From the NCBI GenBank assembly GCA_030560485.1, contig JAKTTS010000193.1, positions 1 through 26,360 of the forward strand: DNA of 26,360 nucleotides, read 5' to 3'. Numbering within the stretch: the first letter of the stretch is position 1; each line of letters starts with the position of its first letter. The notes under the pieces are model-generated. The model made no database searches. It had not been told where the DNA came from and was given only the letters and a program-made list of their open reading frames with translations. A program made the position numbers and the translations under genes. Source of the stretch: Ascoidea tarda (nom. inval.). Taxonomy: Eukaryota; Ascomycota; Saccharomycetes; Ascoideales; Ascoideaceae. This document shows, piece by piece, positions 1-8,792 of the stretch.

Positions 1-1
1 T

Positions 2-92
2 GAGTTGTCTTTCATTAAACCGAATAAAGACAGCTATTTTAAAAAAAGAAGACGAAATGTTAATTACGCAGATTTCTTTGACGATTATTCAG

Positions 93-131
<39 letters not shown>

Positions 132-1726
132 TAAATGCCAATACTAATGCCAATAAAAACGAAAAAGGTGATAATATAGATATTTATATTAATTATGATG
201 CTGATTTAAATACCAATTCTGCTCAGGATTTCGATATCCTTAACAACAAAACAAACGATGACATTGACAATGAGTTTTTGGAACATATGAACTTTTTAGA
301 AGAAGCAAAAAAATTCGATATGACACTTCAATCAACTCCAATTAAATCCTCCTTCAATTTAGATGAATCACTCTTAAAGAAAAACGAAAAACATAAAATC
401 AACAATACTCTCATCAACTCTGTTGAGGATGATGTTCTTAATTTTGCCAACATATCCAATAAAAATCAATCAAAAAAAAAGAAAAATCTTCATAAACACC
501 AACCCAATCTGCAATTAATGGGTCGTACTCACTTGCATCTAATACTACAGGACAACACTTGGAAATTATTTGATTGGTTATTTTTCACTTCAAACTCTCC
601 TCAAACTATTCATCGGATAAATTATACCAATTATAAACAAATCTGTTTATTCGTCTTAGACCTAATCGATTTGGATTTAAACATCAACTACATATCACCC
701 TTCAAAAAAACTTACAACAGCAAATTTAATGACAAACTTTTTCAACTGTCTCTAAAAGAATCATTAATATACCATTTATTAAATCAATTGGAATCGTCTT
801 TCTGGTTTGAAGCCTCCGTTTTACGAGTATTTATAAATTACAATACTAAACTTAATAAAAGACTTCAAAATATTATTAACATCAATCCAATTTACCCAAA
901 TGATTTAAGTTATTCAAATAACATTGTCATTTTTTATGAAAAACCAATTTCAGATCAAGATAATAATCAAGAAGACCAAGGTAATAATAAAATCAATAAT
1001 AAACCCAAAAACTATTCATCCGATTCAATCATAGTCAGAAAAAAATTTTTATATATTCTTTATAAATTCTCACTTTACCTTAATAATACCAATTATTCAC
1101 AAAAAAAATTACTAAATGAAATTGCAAATCATTTTTATAATTTGACTTTGTCTGAATTGGCCGAATTTTTAAGACTTCCACAAGATCTATTTGATGATGA
1201 AAGTTCAAAGACTGATAATGATTTTCACCTTGATAGCATCAACCATGAATTACACTTTTTAATTGATGCTGCTGAATTAACTCTATTTAAACTAACAAAC
1301 AAATTCATCTGGAATAATAGAAGAAATTTTGACTCATTAATTGATCTATACTTCAAATTGGATGATATTCAATCAATAGACTTTATCACTCAAGAATTAT
1401 TTTTCATGAAAATCATGAATAATAATAGCTATGATGATACAGATTTTGATCCTTTTTACAAACAATCCATTGAAAAGATTAACTATTTGATATGGTGGAT
1501 TTTTGATCTATGGTTCAGTATGCAATTTAACTATAAACTTAAAAAAGAATCCGATTTCGATAACTTTACAAAACTTTTAAGTGATAAAAAAGAAATCTTA
1601 ATCAAATCCGCGCAAGATGGCGAATTAGAGAGAATTAATAACACCAAGGATGAAACTGGTTCCGATTTAACAAACCCAAGATATATCAGTGAAGGCATTC
1701 AGGATATTTTTTCATTTTTCTTTTAG
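2..1726 (+). CDS. Unidentified helical protein, C-terminal part (cut by left edge)
   Basis: The frame is open from the first bases, with GAG at 2-4 and no ATG before residue ~96, so the real start lies outside the window. About 574 residues are visible, ending at TAG 1724-1726. The N-terminal third is charged and disordered: a basic KKRRR cluster near the left edge, a run of 12 threonines, then Asn/Asp-rich sequence and a KKKK patch. From about residue 175 it becomes aromatic- and leucine-rich, predicted mostly helical, with no signal peptide or membrane segment obvious. I do not recognise the family. The layout (disordered acidic/basic start, then an all-helical body) faintly recalls Smc5/6 subunits of the Nse6/Kre29 type, but this is only a hint. 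Its last 15 bases overlap the convergent MED13 coding end. Confidence 0.8.
95..130 (+). repeat. (ACT)12 trinucleotide microsatellite
   Basis: Twelve uninterrupted ACT codons encode twelve threonines inside the unidentified partial gene. The repeat is in frame and pure, so its length is likely to vary between strains. Confidence 0.95.
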
Positions 1727-4700
1727 TGTTGGTTGCTTTACTCTAATATGAATTAATGTATTGATCACTTTTTCAACTGCAATAATATGCCATGGCACAA
1801 TACTTTTACCACCATCATTGTAAACTCCAGCAACGCTAGAGTATAAACTTAGATTCCTTAACTGGATCAATAATGTTTTTAATAAATTTGTAGAAACCAA
1901 ATTTGATGGGCAACTTAATAAATTAACTTCAAATATCATCAATTTTTTATCAGAATCTTTTAAAGGCTTTGCTAAAAACCCAGTTTTCAATGGTAGTCGA
2001 CTCACTTCATTAAATAATGGAATAGAATTTTTCAAAATTATACCGTAAACTTCTTCACCTATATTCACAATGTTATATTGATTTTTTTTATCAAATTTAA
2101 TTTTATCAATATCTACCAGTTCACTTTCATGCTCTTCTCTTTGAAAATTTGTATTAAGTCCGTCAGGCATCGAATTGCTGCATTCTTTAAATATATTATC
2201 AAAAGGAAATGAACTTTCAGGTAAATCAAGAACAAACTTAGAATTCGATTTAACAGACAACACAATAAGAGGAATTTTGTTATTTGATATCGACAATCTT
2301 TTCCACTGGTACAATTCGTCATCAGGGATCATACTGTTAGTTCTTGTTAAAATTAAATAGGTTTTTCCGTTAAAACTAGACATCATCTTTATACTGGCAG
2401 TCCACATTTCATTGCTGACTTCCTCAAATGAGTTTTTTCTACCAATGGAATTTTCAAATTGTTGATTATTGAAAGACTCCCTATTGATAATGAACGAGGG
2501 GCAATACCAAGACTTCAAGTTCTTCATATTTCCCCATTGGTCTGTCCAACAGGCGACACACCAGTTTTTATCAATAGATCTTTGATATGCAAGATGCAAA
2601 TACAAACCTTCAGACAATATTAGATCTGCAGAAGGAGATGAGCTGAATTGAAACTCAATTTTTTCTGGCAATGTTTTTGCCATGCATACATAATCTTTGG
2701 AAATATTAGGACAACTATTGTATAGATTTAAAGAAAACTTGTTGAATGTTTCATGAGAAGGAGGTAGCTTGGAAGAATTGAAAAATTCAACCGGTATGAC
2801 TTTTAAAAATGATTCAATGATTGAATTGTTTGAATTAATCTCTTGATTTTGACTTCTTTTGATTGAATTTAAATTTTCAAAATCCTTGTTTGGTATTTTT
2901 AATAATTGTTGAAATTCATAAAATAGTTTTGATATTTGAAGAATCGACACCATATCATTAAACTTTGTTGCAAAAAGAACTAATATAGGTCTATTATCCA
3001 AAATCGAATGATTTACACCCTCTGATTGCTCAACTAAAAGATTTTCAAATTTCTTGAGCTTTTGCCTTTCGTTTAGATCCAATGCTTTTGCTAATACACT
3101 CATTTTTTTTTGAATCGTTTGATAATAAATATCAAAATCATCATTAAAACAACCAACATTGAAAATTCCATCATCAAGAAAACCCAAATCATTAACGCTT
3201 CGTTCTTCTTTAGAAATGCCAGCAGAACTTCCCCTTTCTTCTATATTGTCGGTATTGAAGACCTCGTTTTTTCCAGCCATATTTTTTCTAGTAACTTGAT
3301 ATTTAAGATTTAAAATCAATCTACTACAATTTACCTTTTCAATATTTCCTAGCCCACAATTTTTATAGTTTTCGATAATATCACTTAAAAATTTTCTAGC
3401 TGTCTCAAAAAAACATTCATTGGATCCATCTACTAAAAATAAAATTTTGAAATTTTTAGGACCATGCAAAGGTTTTAATCCAAGAACCTTCCAAAAATTT
3501 ATCGCATTGAAATTTAATTTGATTTCCTGATTTAGTTTTCGTGTTTTGATCTGAGCTTGTTTGATTTTAAAAATATGATTTTCAAATAGCTTTTCATTTT
3601 TTAAAATTAGTTGAGAACTAAAACTGTAATCGTTGGTAATGCCAGAACCTTTCAACCTTTGGAACTTAATACCATCAATATTTGATAAATCCACATCTAC
3701 TAATTCCAATAAATTTATCACTTTAACAAAAGGAAACAATTTTCTTAGGCTTTCTTCAAATTTAGAACTAAAACTATGTTGACAGTATGTTTTTTCTTTT
3801 TCGCTTTCATGATCAGTATTAAAAAATTTCCTTTCAATGTCTTTATGATCGTTTTCACTATCCATTTCTTTATCACTTTCTAAGCCATAACTTTCAATTT
3901 CACTTTCGTGATCATGATCAGAGCCCATATTCAAATCATTTACATAATGCTCGTTTGAGTGACTTCCATTCATTATTTCATTGGCCGGATCCTTTCGATT
4001 TTTAACATAGAACTCTTCTTTAATCAGAAAGTTTTCATAATTTTCTTGAATTGCGCCATTTTGAACCTCATTATACTTATGTTCTGTTTTAGTTTTAGAA
4101 TCAAAATTATCAAATATGTCTATCAAACTTTCAAATTTTTCATTAAATTCTTCGTTATTTCTTTCATTAAATTCATCATCAGAACTGCTAAAAAATTTTT
4201 CAAGTTTGTTATTAATACAATTAAATTTATCATTAATTGACATACTTAATTCATCACAAGAGTCCAACGAATATTTATCACTAGAATCAATTACTTTTCG
4301 AATCTTATTTTTAGTTTTTAAATTTTTATCAATGAGCTCAGAAGATTTATTTTCATTTAATTTTTGTTTGATAACTTTGTTCTTATTAATAATATTATTA
4401 TCATCGAGCATTGCCAACAAAGAGCTGGTATTTTTGTCGTATTCTTTTAAGCTTTTGATGTTATTACTAAAAACATAATTATTGTAGGCAGCATTTATAC
4501 AATACTCAGGAATGTTAAAATTAATGTTTCCTTTCAAAATATTATTAGAAGGAATATGTTTAAAAGGGTAAGAGGGAAATCTGTAGTTACTATGTATATA
4601 TTCGTTATTTATTAATAATGAATCATCAAACGCGATTAATCTTGTAAATATTTGAAGTATGCGCCTCACATCATTTGGTGTTAGCGATGGATTGTTTAAA

Positions 4701-7700
4701 AAAAATATATCAGGAATTAGGTGTATTGGTGCGTATTTTGTTAGAAAAATGTTTATACTAGAGGAATCATGAAATTTATTGATGACGCTTTTTGAATTTG
4801 TGTTTTCAGTATGAATTTTTAAACCTTCAGAGGCAGATTCACTAGATATGCTTGTTTGCTGAAAATTATCGGAAATGGAATTTGTAATTAAATTTTCTTC
4901 TGGAGAATCATTTATGACTGTTGAAAGAAAGATGTCATTTTTCACTGGTCTGTCATCAATGGAAATAAGACTATCTTCAGATGATGATGAAGAAATTGAA
5001 GAATCTGAATCAGATACTAAGTCTTCGTCATTTGCTTTAGCCTCAATTTTTGGAGAATCATTAAAAAATCTTTTGTCTGAATTCAAGCTGGAAAACATTT
5101 TTAATCCAAACGGTTCATTGCCCAAACCTTGTATTGAAGGGGGGGTTGATTTGTTAAAATAAAATTTTCCACCTTTATCATATTTATTATCAATTTTTTC
5201 AGTAAATAATCGGTTGAATTTTAATGGAGAGTAATTGCTTTTTAATTTTTTATTAGGAGGAACAAAAGAAGGACTATCACTTTTTAAATTATATTTACTA
5301 TATGAATCAGGATTTTTCGAAGGTGTGGTTTTAAGTAAAGAGCGAGTAACTGTGGGAACAATATTTTTTAAAGAATTGGAAAAAGAAGCAATTGATGGAG
5401 AAAAAAAAGGAGCTGGAGCACCAGGATCAGAATAGTCTGGAATAGCCAGGTCAATGAAATCAGGAGACTGAATGGTAATTTCATCTTTTGGAATATCAAC
5501 CATCTGGTAATTATCAATATTGATACCATTATTTTTATTTTCCAAATTACTATCATCATTGTTAATAATTTCATTTTCAGCAAGATAAAGAGCATCGTTG
5601 TTGTCTGTCTGATGTAAGTAGCCCCCACTATTTTGATTATCATTATCAATATTATTATCATTTTTAATATTGTTGCTGTCATTATTTGTAGTATTTTGAT
5701 GAGAGTAATTATGATTATTGCCAGAATAAAACTCATTTTCATTATTATTTTCATTTTCATTATTTTGATTTTTATCACCAACAGACATGTCATCAATGTT
5801 GTCATCAAAACTATCTATTTGCAAGCCATTTGAAATATTATCCAAATTATTAAGATTTTCATTAATCATTGGAACATCAATGTTGTGTTTTCCAAACTGC
5901 CGTATTTCTTTTGGATCTATATCTTCTTTGGATCCATGATTGAAATTGATTTTATTGTCATTAGTGCTGTGATTATCAGCATAGGCAGATTCAATATTGA
6001 AATTATTATCATTGTTTGAATTATTGGAAATGTTGATACCACTATTGTCATCGAAAAAATTGAAATCATTATCTGTGATTTCCTGAACTTCTCCAAATAA
6101 ATCCCGATTAGATTCGATATTGGCATTTTCACCTGACTGATTAGTTTGATATTGAGTAATGTTAGTAGGTGTCGGTATTTGGTTATTAGGTGTTACAGAA
6201 TGAACATTGGAAATGGGCGTTGTTGAAAATAAATTCGGTATTGGTGTATTTGAGTTTGAGAGTGAAATTTGATAGCCTGTTGAATTCATCGGACTAGTTG
6301 ATTGTACAATACTATAATTTCTATTAAAAGTATTATTGTTGTTACTATTATTGTTACTGTTACTGTTATTGTTGTTGTTATTGTTACTATTGAGAGTATA
6401 ACCACTAAAGTTATTATAAGTAGTATTAATTATGTTATTGGTGTTATTATAGGATAAACTTGCAAACTGATTATTTAATGAGTAATTATTGATTCTATAT
6501 TCATTTAGTAAATAATCCAATTTAAAAAAGTCTTGAATTATTTGTAGAGAGTCATTCTGAAATGAATTATTTTGAAATAAATCTAAATTGTTTTGGAATA
6601 AATCCGTTTGAAATAATTCATTTAAATCCTTATCTAAATAATTGATTGAATTAAATCCTTCTTGTGAAATATTATCAATTGTATCAAAATTTGAATCTTT
6701 AACTGACTTGAAAATGTTTCCAATTTGAATAAAGCATAATTGGATAGGCCAGATAATAAATTTATGGTGGATGATTGAATTTAAATAATTTGAAATATTT
6801 GGACCAAAACCTGTCAAATGAAATAAATTTGGTAGTAATTTAATCCATTTAATTTTTTTTAAACTATTAAGTTGGTTCATTTGGTGAGAGCAAAATTCAG
6901 TATTTGAATTTTTTTCGATAATGTCATGGTAGCTTTTATTGTTTGAATCATAAACTATGAAATCCTTTTTCAATAAAGCCATTAGAAAGTTTAAAGTCAT
7001 AATAAAATTTGAATTTGAATAAATGGTTAAGTTTGAATGATTTTCCAAAGAGTTTAGTAAATTGTCGCTTTCAAAACTTGCTCTAATTCCAGCGGGCACT
7101 AAATAGATAGTGGAATTTGAATTATTAAATTGAGCAAGATAGTTTGTATTTTCATCATCGGGTATTTTTTTATTATTCTCAAAGGTTTTTTCGTTATTAG
7201 GGTCATTATTAGAATCATCAGTGTTATTATTACTAAAAATTTCGTTTATACTATCTTCATCAAACGAGTCAAAAAATAAGGGTAAATGAATCAAGTTTAT
7301 AGATTTTGTTGAAACTGACAATAATAAGTCGCCATTTGAGATCAATGAAACATCAATGAATAATAATTCATTTTGATTTAAAGATGAAGTTAAAAAAGTT
7401 TGATTTGAGATAAAATTGTGAGTTAGTTTGATATTATTATTTAGTATTGAACAAGATCCAAAAGGCAAGATTAGATTGTTTAACGTTAAATGATTTAAAA
7501 TTAATTTTTTAATTGATCTTAATAAGTTTGTCTGAAATAACTTTAATAAAAGACTATTTTTATAGGGATCAAGTTTATCTTGTAGAGAATAAGTAATGTT
7601 ATTGTTATTGTTATTGATATTGATATTGTTATTGTTATTGTTATTATTATGGTTGTTATTATTGTTATTGTTACGATTGTTATTGGTGTTACTGTTTCGA

Positions 7701-8047
7701 TTTTGACTATCATTTTTATCAAAAAAATCGCAGGTGTTTACTATCCCAGAAGCAACAACTTCCAAATCGTATCCCTTTATTGGCAAAGGAGGATCTTCCT
7801 TGCTGTTTAAATTAAAGATCCATAGCTTTTTATCAAATATGGTTGCTAAGATATTGGGATATTTATCTCTAAAATAGGACTCAACTTCAATCAACGAGAC
7901 TGGTCTTGTGAAAATCCTTGGGGCATTGTTCTGGTCAGTGTCTGCTGTTGAAACATCATTTTTGGAAGCAAGAATCACGTATTTAAAAGAAACCAACTGA
8001 TGAATCTTATAAAAGTTTGTTTGAGATTTTCCAAGATCTAACGACAT
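1712..8047 (-). CDS. SSN2: Mediator kinase-module subunit Med13 (Ssn2/Srb9)
   Basis: This 2111-residue protein is the Med13 subunit that links the Cdk8 kinase module to core Mediator in the nucleus. The N-terminal Med13 domain (about residues 1-450) shows motifs such as LVPAGIRASF and WIKLLPNLFHLTGFGP, matching yeast Ssn2. The MID-like part of the Argonaute-type fold begins near residue 1515 (KPLHGPKNFKILFLVDGS). The conserved C-terminal domain (about 1780-2105) holds WCVACWTDQWG, PLKTGFLAKP and the VAGVYNDGG region near the end. The centre (about 500-1450) is disordered, rich in Asn, Ser and acidic residues, with two poly-Asn tracts; Ssn2 of S. cerevisiae is shorter (about 1420 residues), so the excess lies there. 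The ATG at 8045-8047 begins the conserved N-terminus. The stop at 1712-1714 lies inside the end of the convergent neighbour. Confidence 0.95.
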   Translation of the reverse strand: MSLDLGKSQTNFYKIHQLVSFKYVILASKNDVSTADTDQNNAPRIFTRPVSLIEVESYFRDKYPNILATIFDKKLWIFNLNSKEDPPLPIKGYDLEVVASGIVNTCDFFDKNDSQNRNSNTNNNRNNNNNNNHNNNNNNNNININNNNNNITYSLQDKLDPYKNSLLLKLFQTNLLRSIKKLILNHLTLNNLILPFGSCSILNNNIKLTHNFISNQTFLTSSLNQNELLFIDVSLISNGDLLLSVSTKSINLIHLPLFFDSFDEDSINEIFSNNNTDDSNNDPNNEKTFENNKKIPDDENTNYLAQFNNSNSTIYLVPAGIRASFESDNLLNSLENHSNLTIYSNSNFIMTLNFLMALLKKDFIVYDSNNKSYHDIIEKNSNTEFCSHQMNQLNSLKKIKWIKLLPNLFHLTGFGPNISNYLNSIIHHKFIIWPIQLCFIQIGNIFKSVKDSNFDTIDNISQEGFNSINYLDKDLNELFQTDLFQNNLDLFQNNSFQNDSLQIIQDFFKLDYLLNEYRINNYSLNNQFASLSYNNTNNIINTTYNNFSGYTLNSNNNNNNNSNSNNNSNNNNTFNRNYSIVQSTSPMNSTGYQISLSNSNTPIPNLFSTTPISNVHSVTPNNQIPTPTNITQYQTNQSGENANIESNRDLFGEVQEITDNDFNFFDDNSGINISNNSNNDNNFNIESAYADNHSTNDNKINFNHGSKEDIDPKEIRQFGKHNIDVPMINENLNNLDNISNGLQIDSFDDNIDDMSVGDKNQNNENENNNENEFYSGNNHNYSHQNTTNNDSNNIKNDNNIDNDNQNSGGYLHQTDNNDALYLAENEIINNDDSNLENKNNGINIDNYQMVDIPKDEITIQSPDFIDLAIPDYSDPGAPAPFFSPSIASFSNSLKNIVPTVTRSLLKTTPSKNPDSYSKYNLKSDSPSFVPPNKKLKSNYSPLKFNRLFTEKIDNKYDKGGKFYFNKSTPPSIQGLGNEPFGLKMFSSLNSDKRFFNDSPKIEAKANDEDLVSDSDSSISSSSSEDSLISIDDRPVKNDIFLSTVINDSPEENLITNSISDNFQQTSISSESASEGLKIHTENTNSKSVINKFHDSSSINIFLTKYAPIHLIPDIFFLNNPSLTPNDVRRILQIFTRLIAFDDSLLINNEYIHSNYRFPSYPFKHIPSNNILKGNINFNIPEYCINAAYNNYVFSNNIKSLKEYDKNTSSLLAMLDDNNIINKNKVIKQKLNENKSSELIDKNLKTKNKIRKVIDSSDKYSLDSCDELSMSINDKFNCINNKLEKFFSSSDDEFNERNNEEFNEKFESLIDIFDNFDSKTKTEHKYNEVQNGAIQENYENFLIKEEFYVKNRKDPANEIMNGSHSNEHYVNDLNMGSDHDHESEIESYGLESDKEMDSENDHKDIERKFFNTDHESEKEKTYCQHSFSSKFEESLRKLFPFVKVINLLELVDVDLSNIDGIKFQRLKGSGITNDYSFSSQLILKNEKLFENHIFKIKQAQIKTRKLNQEIKLNFNAINFWKVLGLKPLHGPKNFKILFLVDGSNECFFETARKFLSDIIENYKNCGLGNIEKVNCSRLILNLKYQVTRKNMAGKNEVFNTDNIEERGSSAGISKEERSVNDLGFLDDGIFNVGCFNDDFDIYYQTIQKKMSVLAKALDLNERQKLKKFENLLVEQSEGVNHSILDNRPILVLFATKFNDMVSILQISKLFYEFQQLLKIPNKDFENLNSIKRSQNQEINSNNSIIESFLKVIPVEFFNSSKLPPSHETFNKFSLNLYNSCPNISKDYVCMAKTLPEKIEFQFSSSPSADLILSEGLYLHLAYQRSIDKNWCVACWTDQWGNMKNLKSWYCPSFIINRESFNNQQFENSIGRKNSFEEVSNEMWTASIKMMSSFNGKTYLILTRTNSMIPDDELYQWKRLSISNNKIPLIVLSVKSNSKFVLDLPESSFPFDNIFKECSNSMPDGLNTNFQREEHESELVDIDKIKFDKKNQYNIVNIGEEVYGIILKNSIPLFNEVSRLPLKTGFLAKPLKDSDKKLMIFEVNLLSCPSNLVSTNLLKTLLIQLRNLSLYSSVAGVYNDGGKSIVPWHIIAVEKVINTLIHIRVKQPTLKEK
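6327..6390 (-). repeat. Asn/Ser-codon repeat in MED13
   Basis: An imperfect AAT/AAC/AGT trinucleotide tract encodes an Asn/Ser stretch in the disordered centre of Med13. Codons are mixed rather than pure, which points to selection for asparagine or an old expansion. Confidence 0.85.
7596..7695 (-). repeat. Poly-asparagine tract in MED13
   Basis: About 33 residues are mostly Asn (interrupted by His, Arg, Ile, Ser and Thr), coded by a mixture of AAT and AAC. The tract sits within the N-terminal Med13 domain, roughly residues 118-150, as a loop insertion between conserved blocks. Confidence 0.9.
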
Positions 8048-8298
8048 CTGTTATATGTTCATGATATACAACTTTTCTAACAGCTAGAGAGTAAGAAACG
8101 TAATCAATCAATAGAAGTCATAATCCGGCAGCCAGGTGGTGTATCGGTGGTTCAACTGAAGGTAAATTACCAACTTCCATCAACAAGATTGTTTGATTTC
8201 TTCACAACTCTCAACATGGCAAACCCAAATGAACGCTTCCGCCAATCACCGGCCGCCCTGCAAAACCCACACTGTTGGTTTCAAGCAAAGCAAAAAAA
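8048..8298 (-). promoter_or_regulatory. MED13 upstream region
   Basis: These 251 bases separate the MED13 ATG from the 3' end of the tRNA-Tyr gene and must hold the MED13 promoter. A CCAAT pentamer lies at 8242-8246 (HAP-complex type), followed by a GC-rich GGCCGCCC at 8251-8258. No clear TATA box is visible. Both genes are on the minus strand, so Pol III transcription of the tRNA runs toward this promoter. An open frame on the plus strand (8147-8377) crosses it but is judged chance. Confidence 0.6.
8292..8298 (-). terminator. Pol III terminator of tRNA-Tyr
   Basis: Seven consecutive T on the minus strand directly follow the discriminator base of the tRNA. This is the usual RNA polymerase III stop signal. 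Confidence 0.9.
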
Positions 8299-8396
8299 TC
8301 TCCCGGGGGTGAGTCGAACACCCGATCTCAAGATTACTTTGGATTTCAAAGTGAAACATTACAGTCTCGCGCCTTAACCAGCTTGGCCACCGGGAG
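8299..8396 (-). tRNA. tRNA-Tyr (anticodon GTA) with 24-base intron
   Basis: The minus strand folds as a tRNA closely matching yeast tRNA-Tyr: acceptor CTCCCGG pairing with CCGGGAG, discriminator A, D-arm GCCAAGCTGGTTAAGGC and T-loop GTTCGACTC. The anticodon GTA is at 8360-8362. The anticodon stem is CGAGA/TCTTG with one G-T pair. An intron occupies 8335-8358, one base after the anticodon, the canonical position. The mature tRNA would be 74 bases, one shorter in the D-loop than S. cerevisiae tRNA-Tyr. The internal B box is near 8310-8320 and the A box near 8377-8391. The intron contains a self-complementary CTTTG-AAATC-CAAAG. Confidence 0.96.
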
Positions 8397-8423
8397 AGTT
8401 TTTGCCTCCTAAAAATTACACAC

Positions 8424-8433
8424 ATATATATAT
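8424..8433 (-). promoter_or_regulatory. TATA element upstream of tRNA-Tyr
   Basis: An ATATATATAT run lies 28-37 bases upstream of the mature tRNA 5' end. That is the position where TFIIIB/TBP contacts DNA at yeast tRNA genes. The role is inferred from spacing. Confidence 0.5.
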
Positions 8434-8530
8434 TGTTTACACCAGCTGTTGAGCCACACTGATAAAACCTCTGGTTTTGACTTTTTTCTGGAGGAATTGA
8501 GTTTGCTTTGAGCAGAGAAAGATTGATAAT

Positions 8531-8585
8531 TAAAACTAAAAAAAAACTAAACTAAAAACTAAAAACCAAAAACTAAAAACTAAAT
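8531..8585. repeat. AAACTAAAA-type tandem tract
   Basis: Short imperfect units of the kind AAACTAA and AAAAACT(C)A repeat about seven times. It is low-complexity intergenic sequence with no function apparent. Confidence 0.8.
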
Positions 8586-8792
8586 TACAAAAGCCAATAA
8601 AGGAAACACATTTTTTTCATCATTAATCCGAAAACACACTAAATCGTTTACAGATCAGTTACAGAACATTCTGCAAACCTCACCAATTTTCAGTGTGTGT
8701 AAAAGTAATCACAAAATCATAACAATAAAAATTATAATCAAAACAGAAAATTTCTTTAAGAACAAAACAAAAACCGTCAATAAATAATAAAC

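Larger units (their letters stand above)
8397..8792. other. AT-rich intergenic stretch
   Basis: These 396 bases lie between the tRNA 5' flank and the stop of the WDR44-like gene, both on the minus strand. They hold the tRNA TATA element, an AACTAAAA-type satellite-like tract and otherwise A-rich sequence. I see no coding frame or RNA gene. Confidence 0.7.

Noticed and set aside
4116-4478. 120-codon plus-strand frame within MED13
   Set aside because: It is a Ser/Leu-rich antisense shadow of the acidic Asn/Ser-rich centre of Med13.
8147-8377. 76-codon plus-strand frame
   Set aside because: It runs antisense through most of the tRNA-Tyr gene and the MED13 promoter, with no recognisable protein features.
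8531-8585. Possible CRISPR or telomere-like array
   Set aside because: Units are too short and imperfect, with no spacers, and they lie between ordinary genes. It is simple A-rich sequence.
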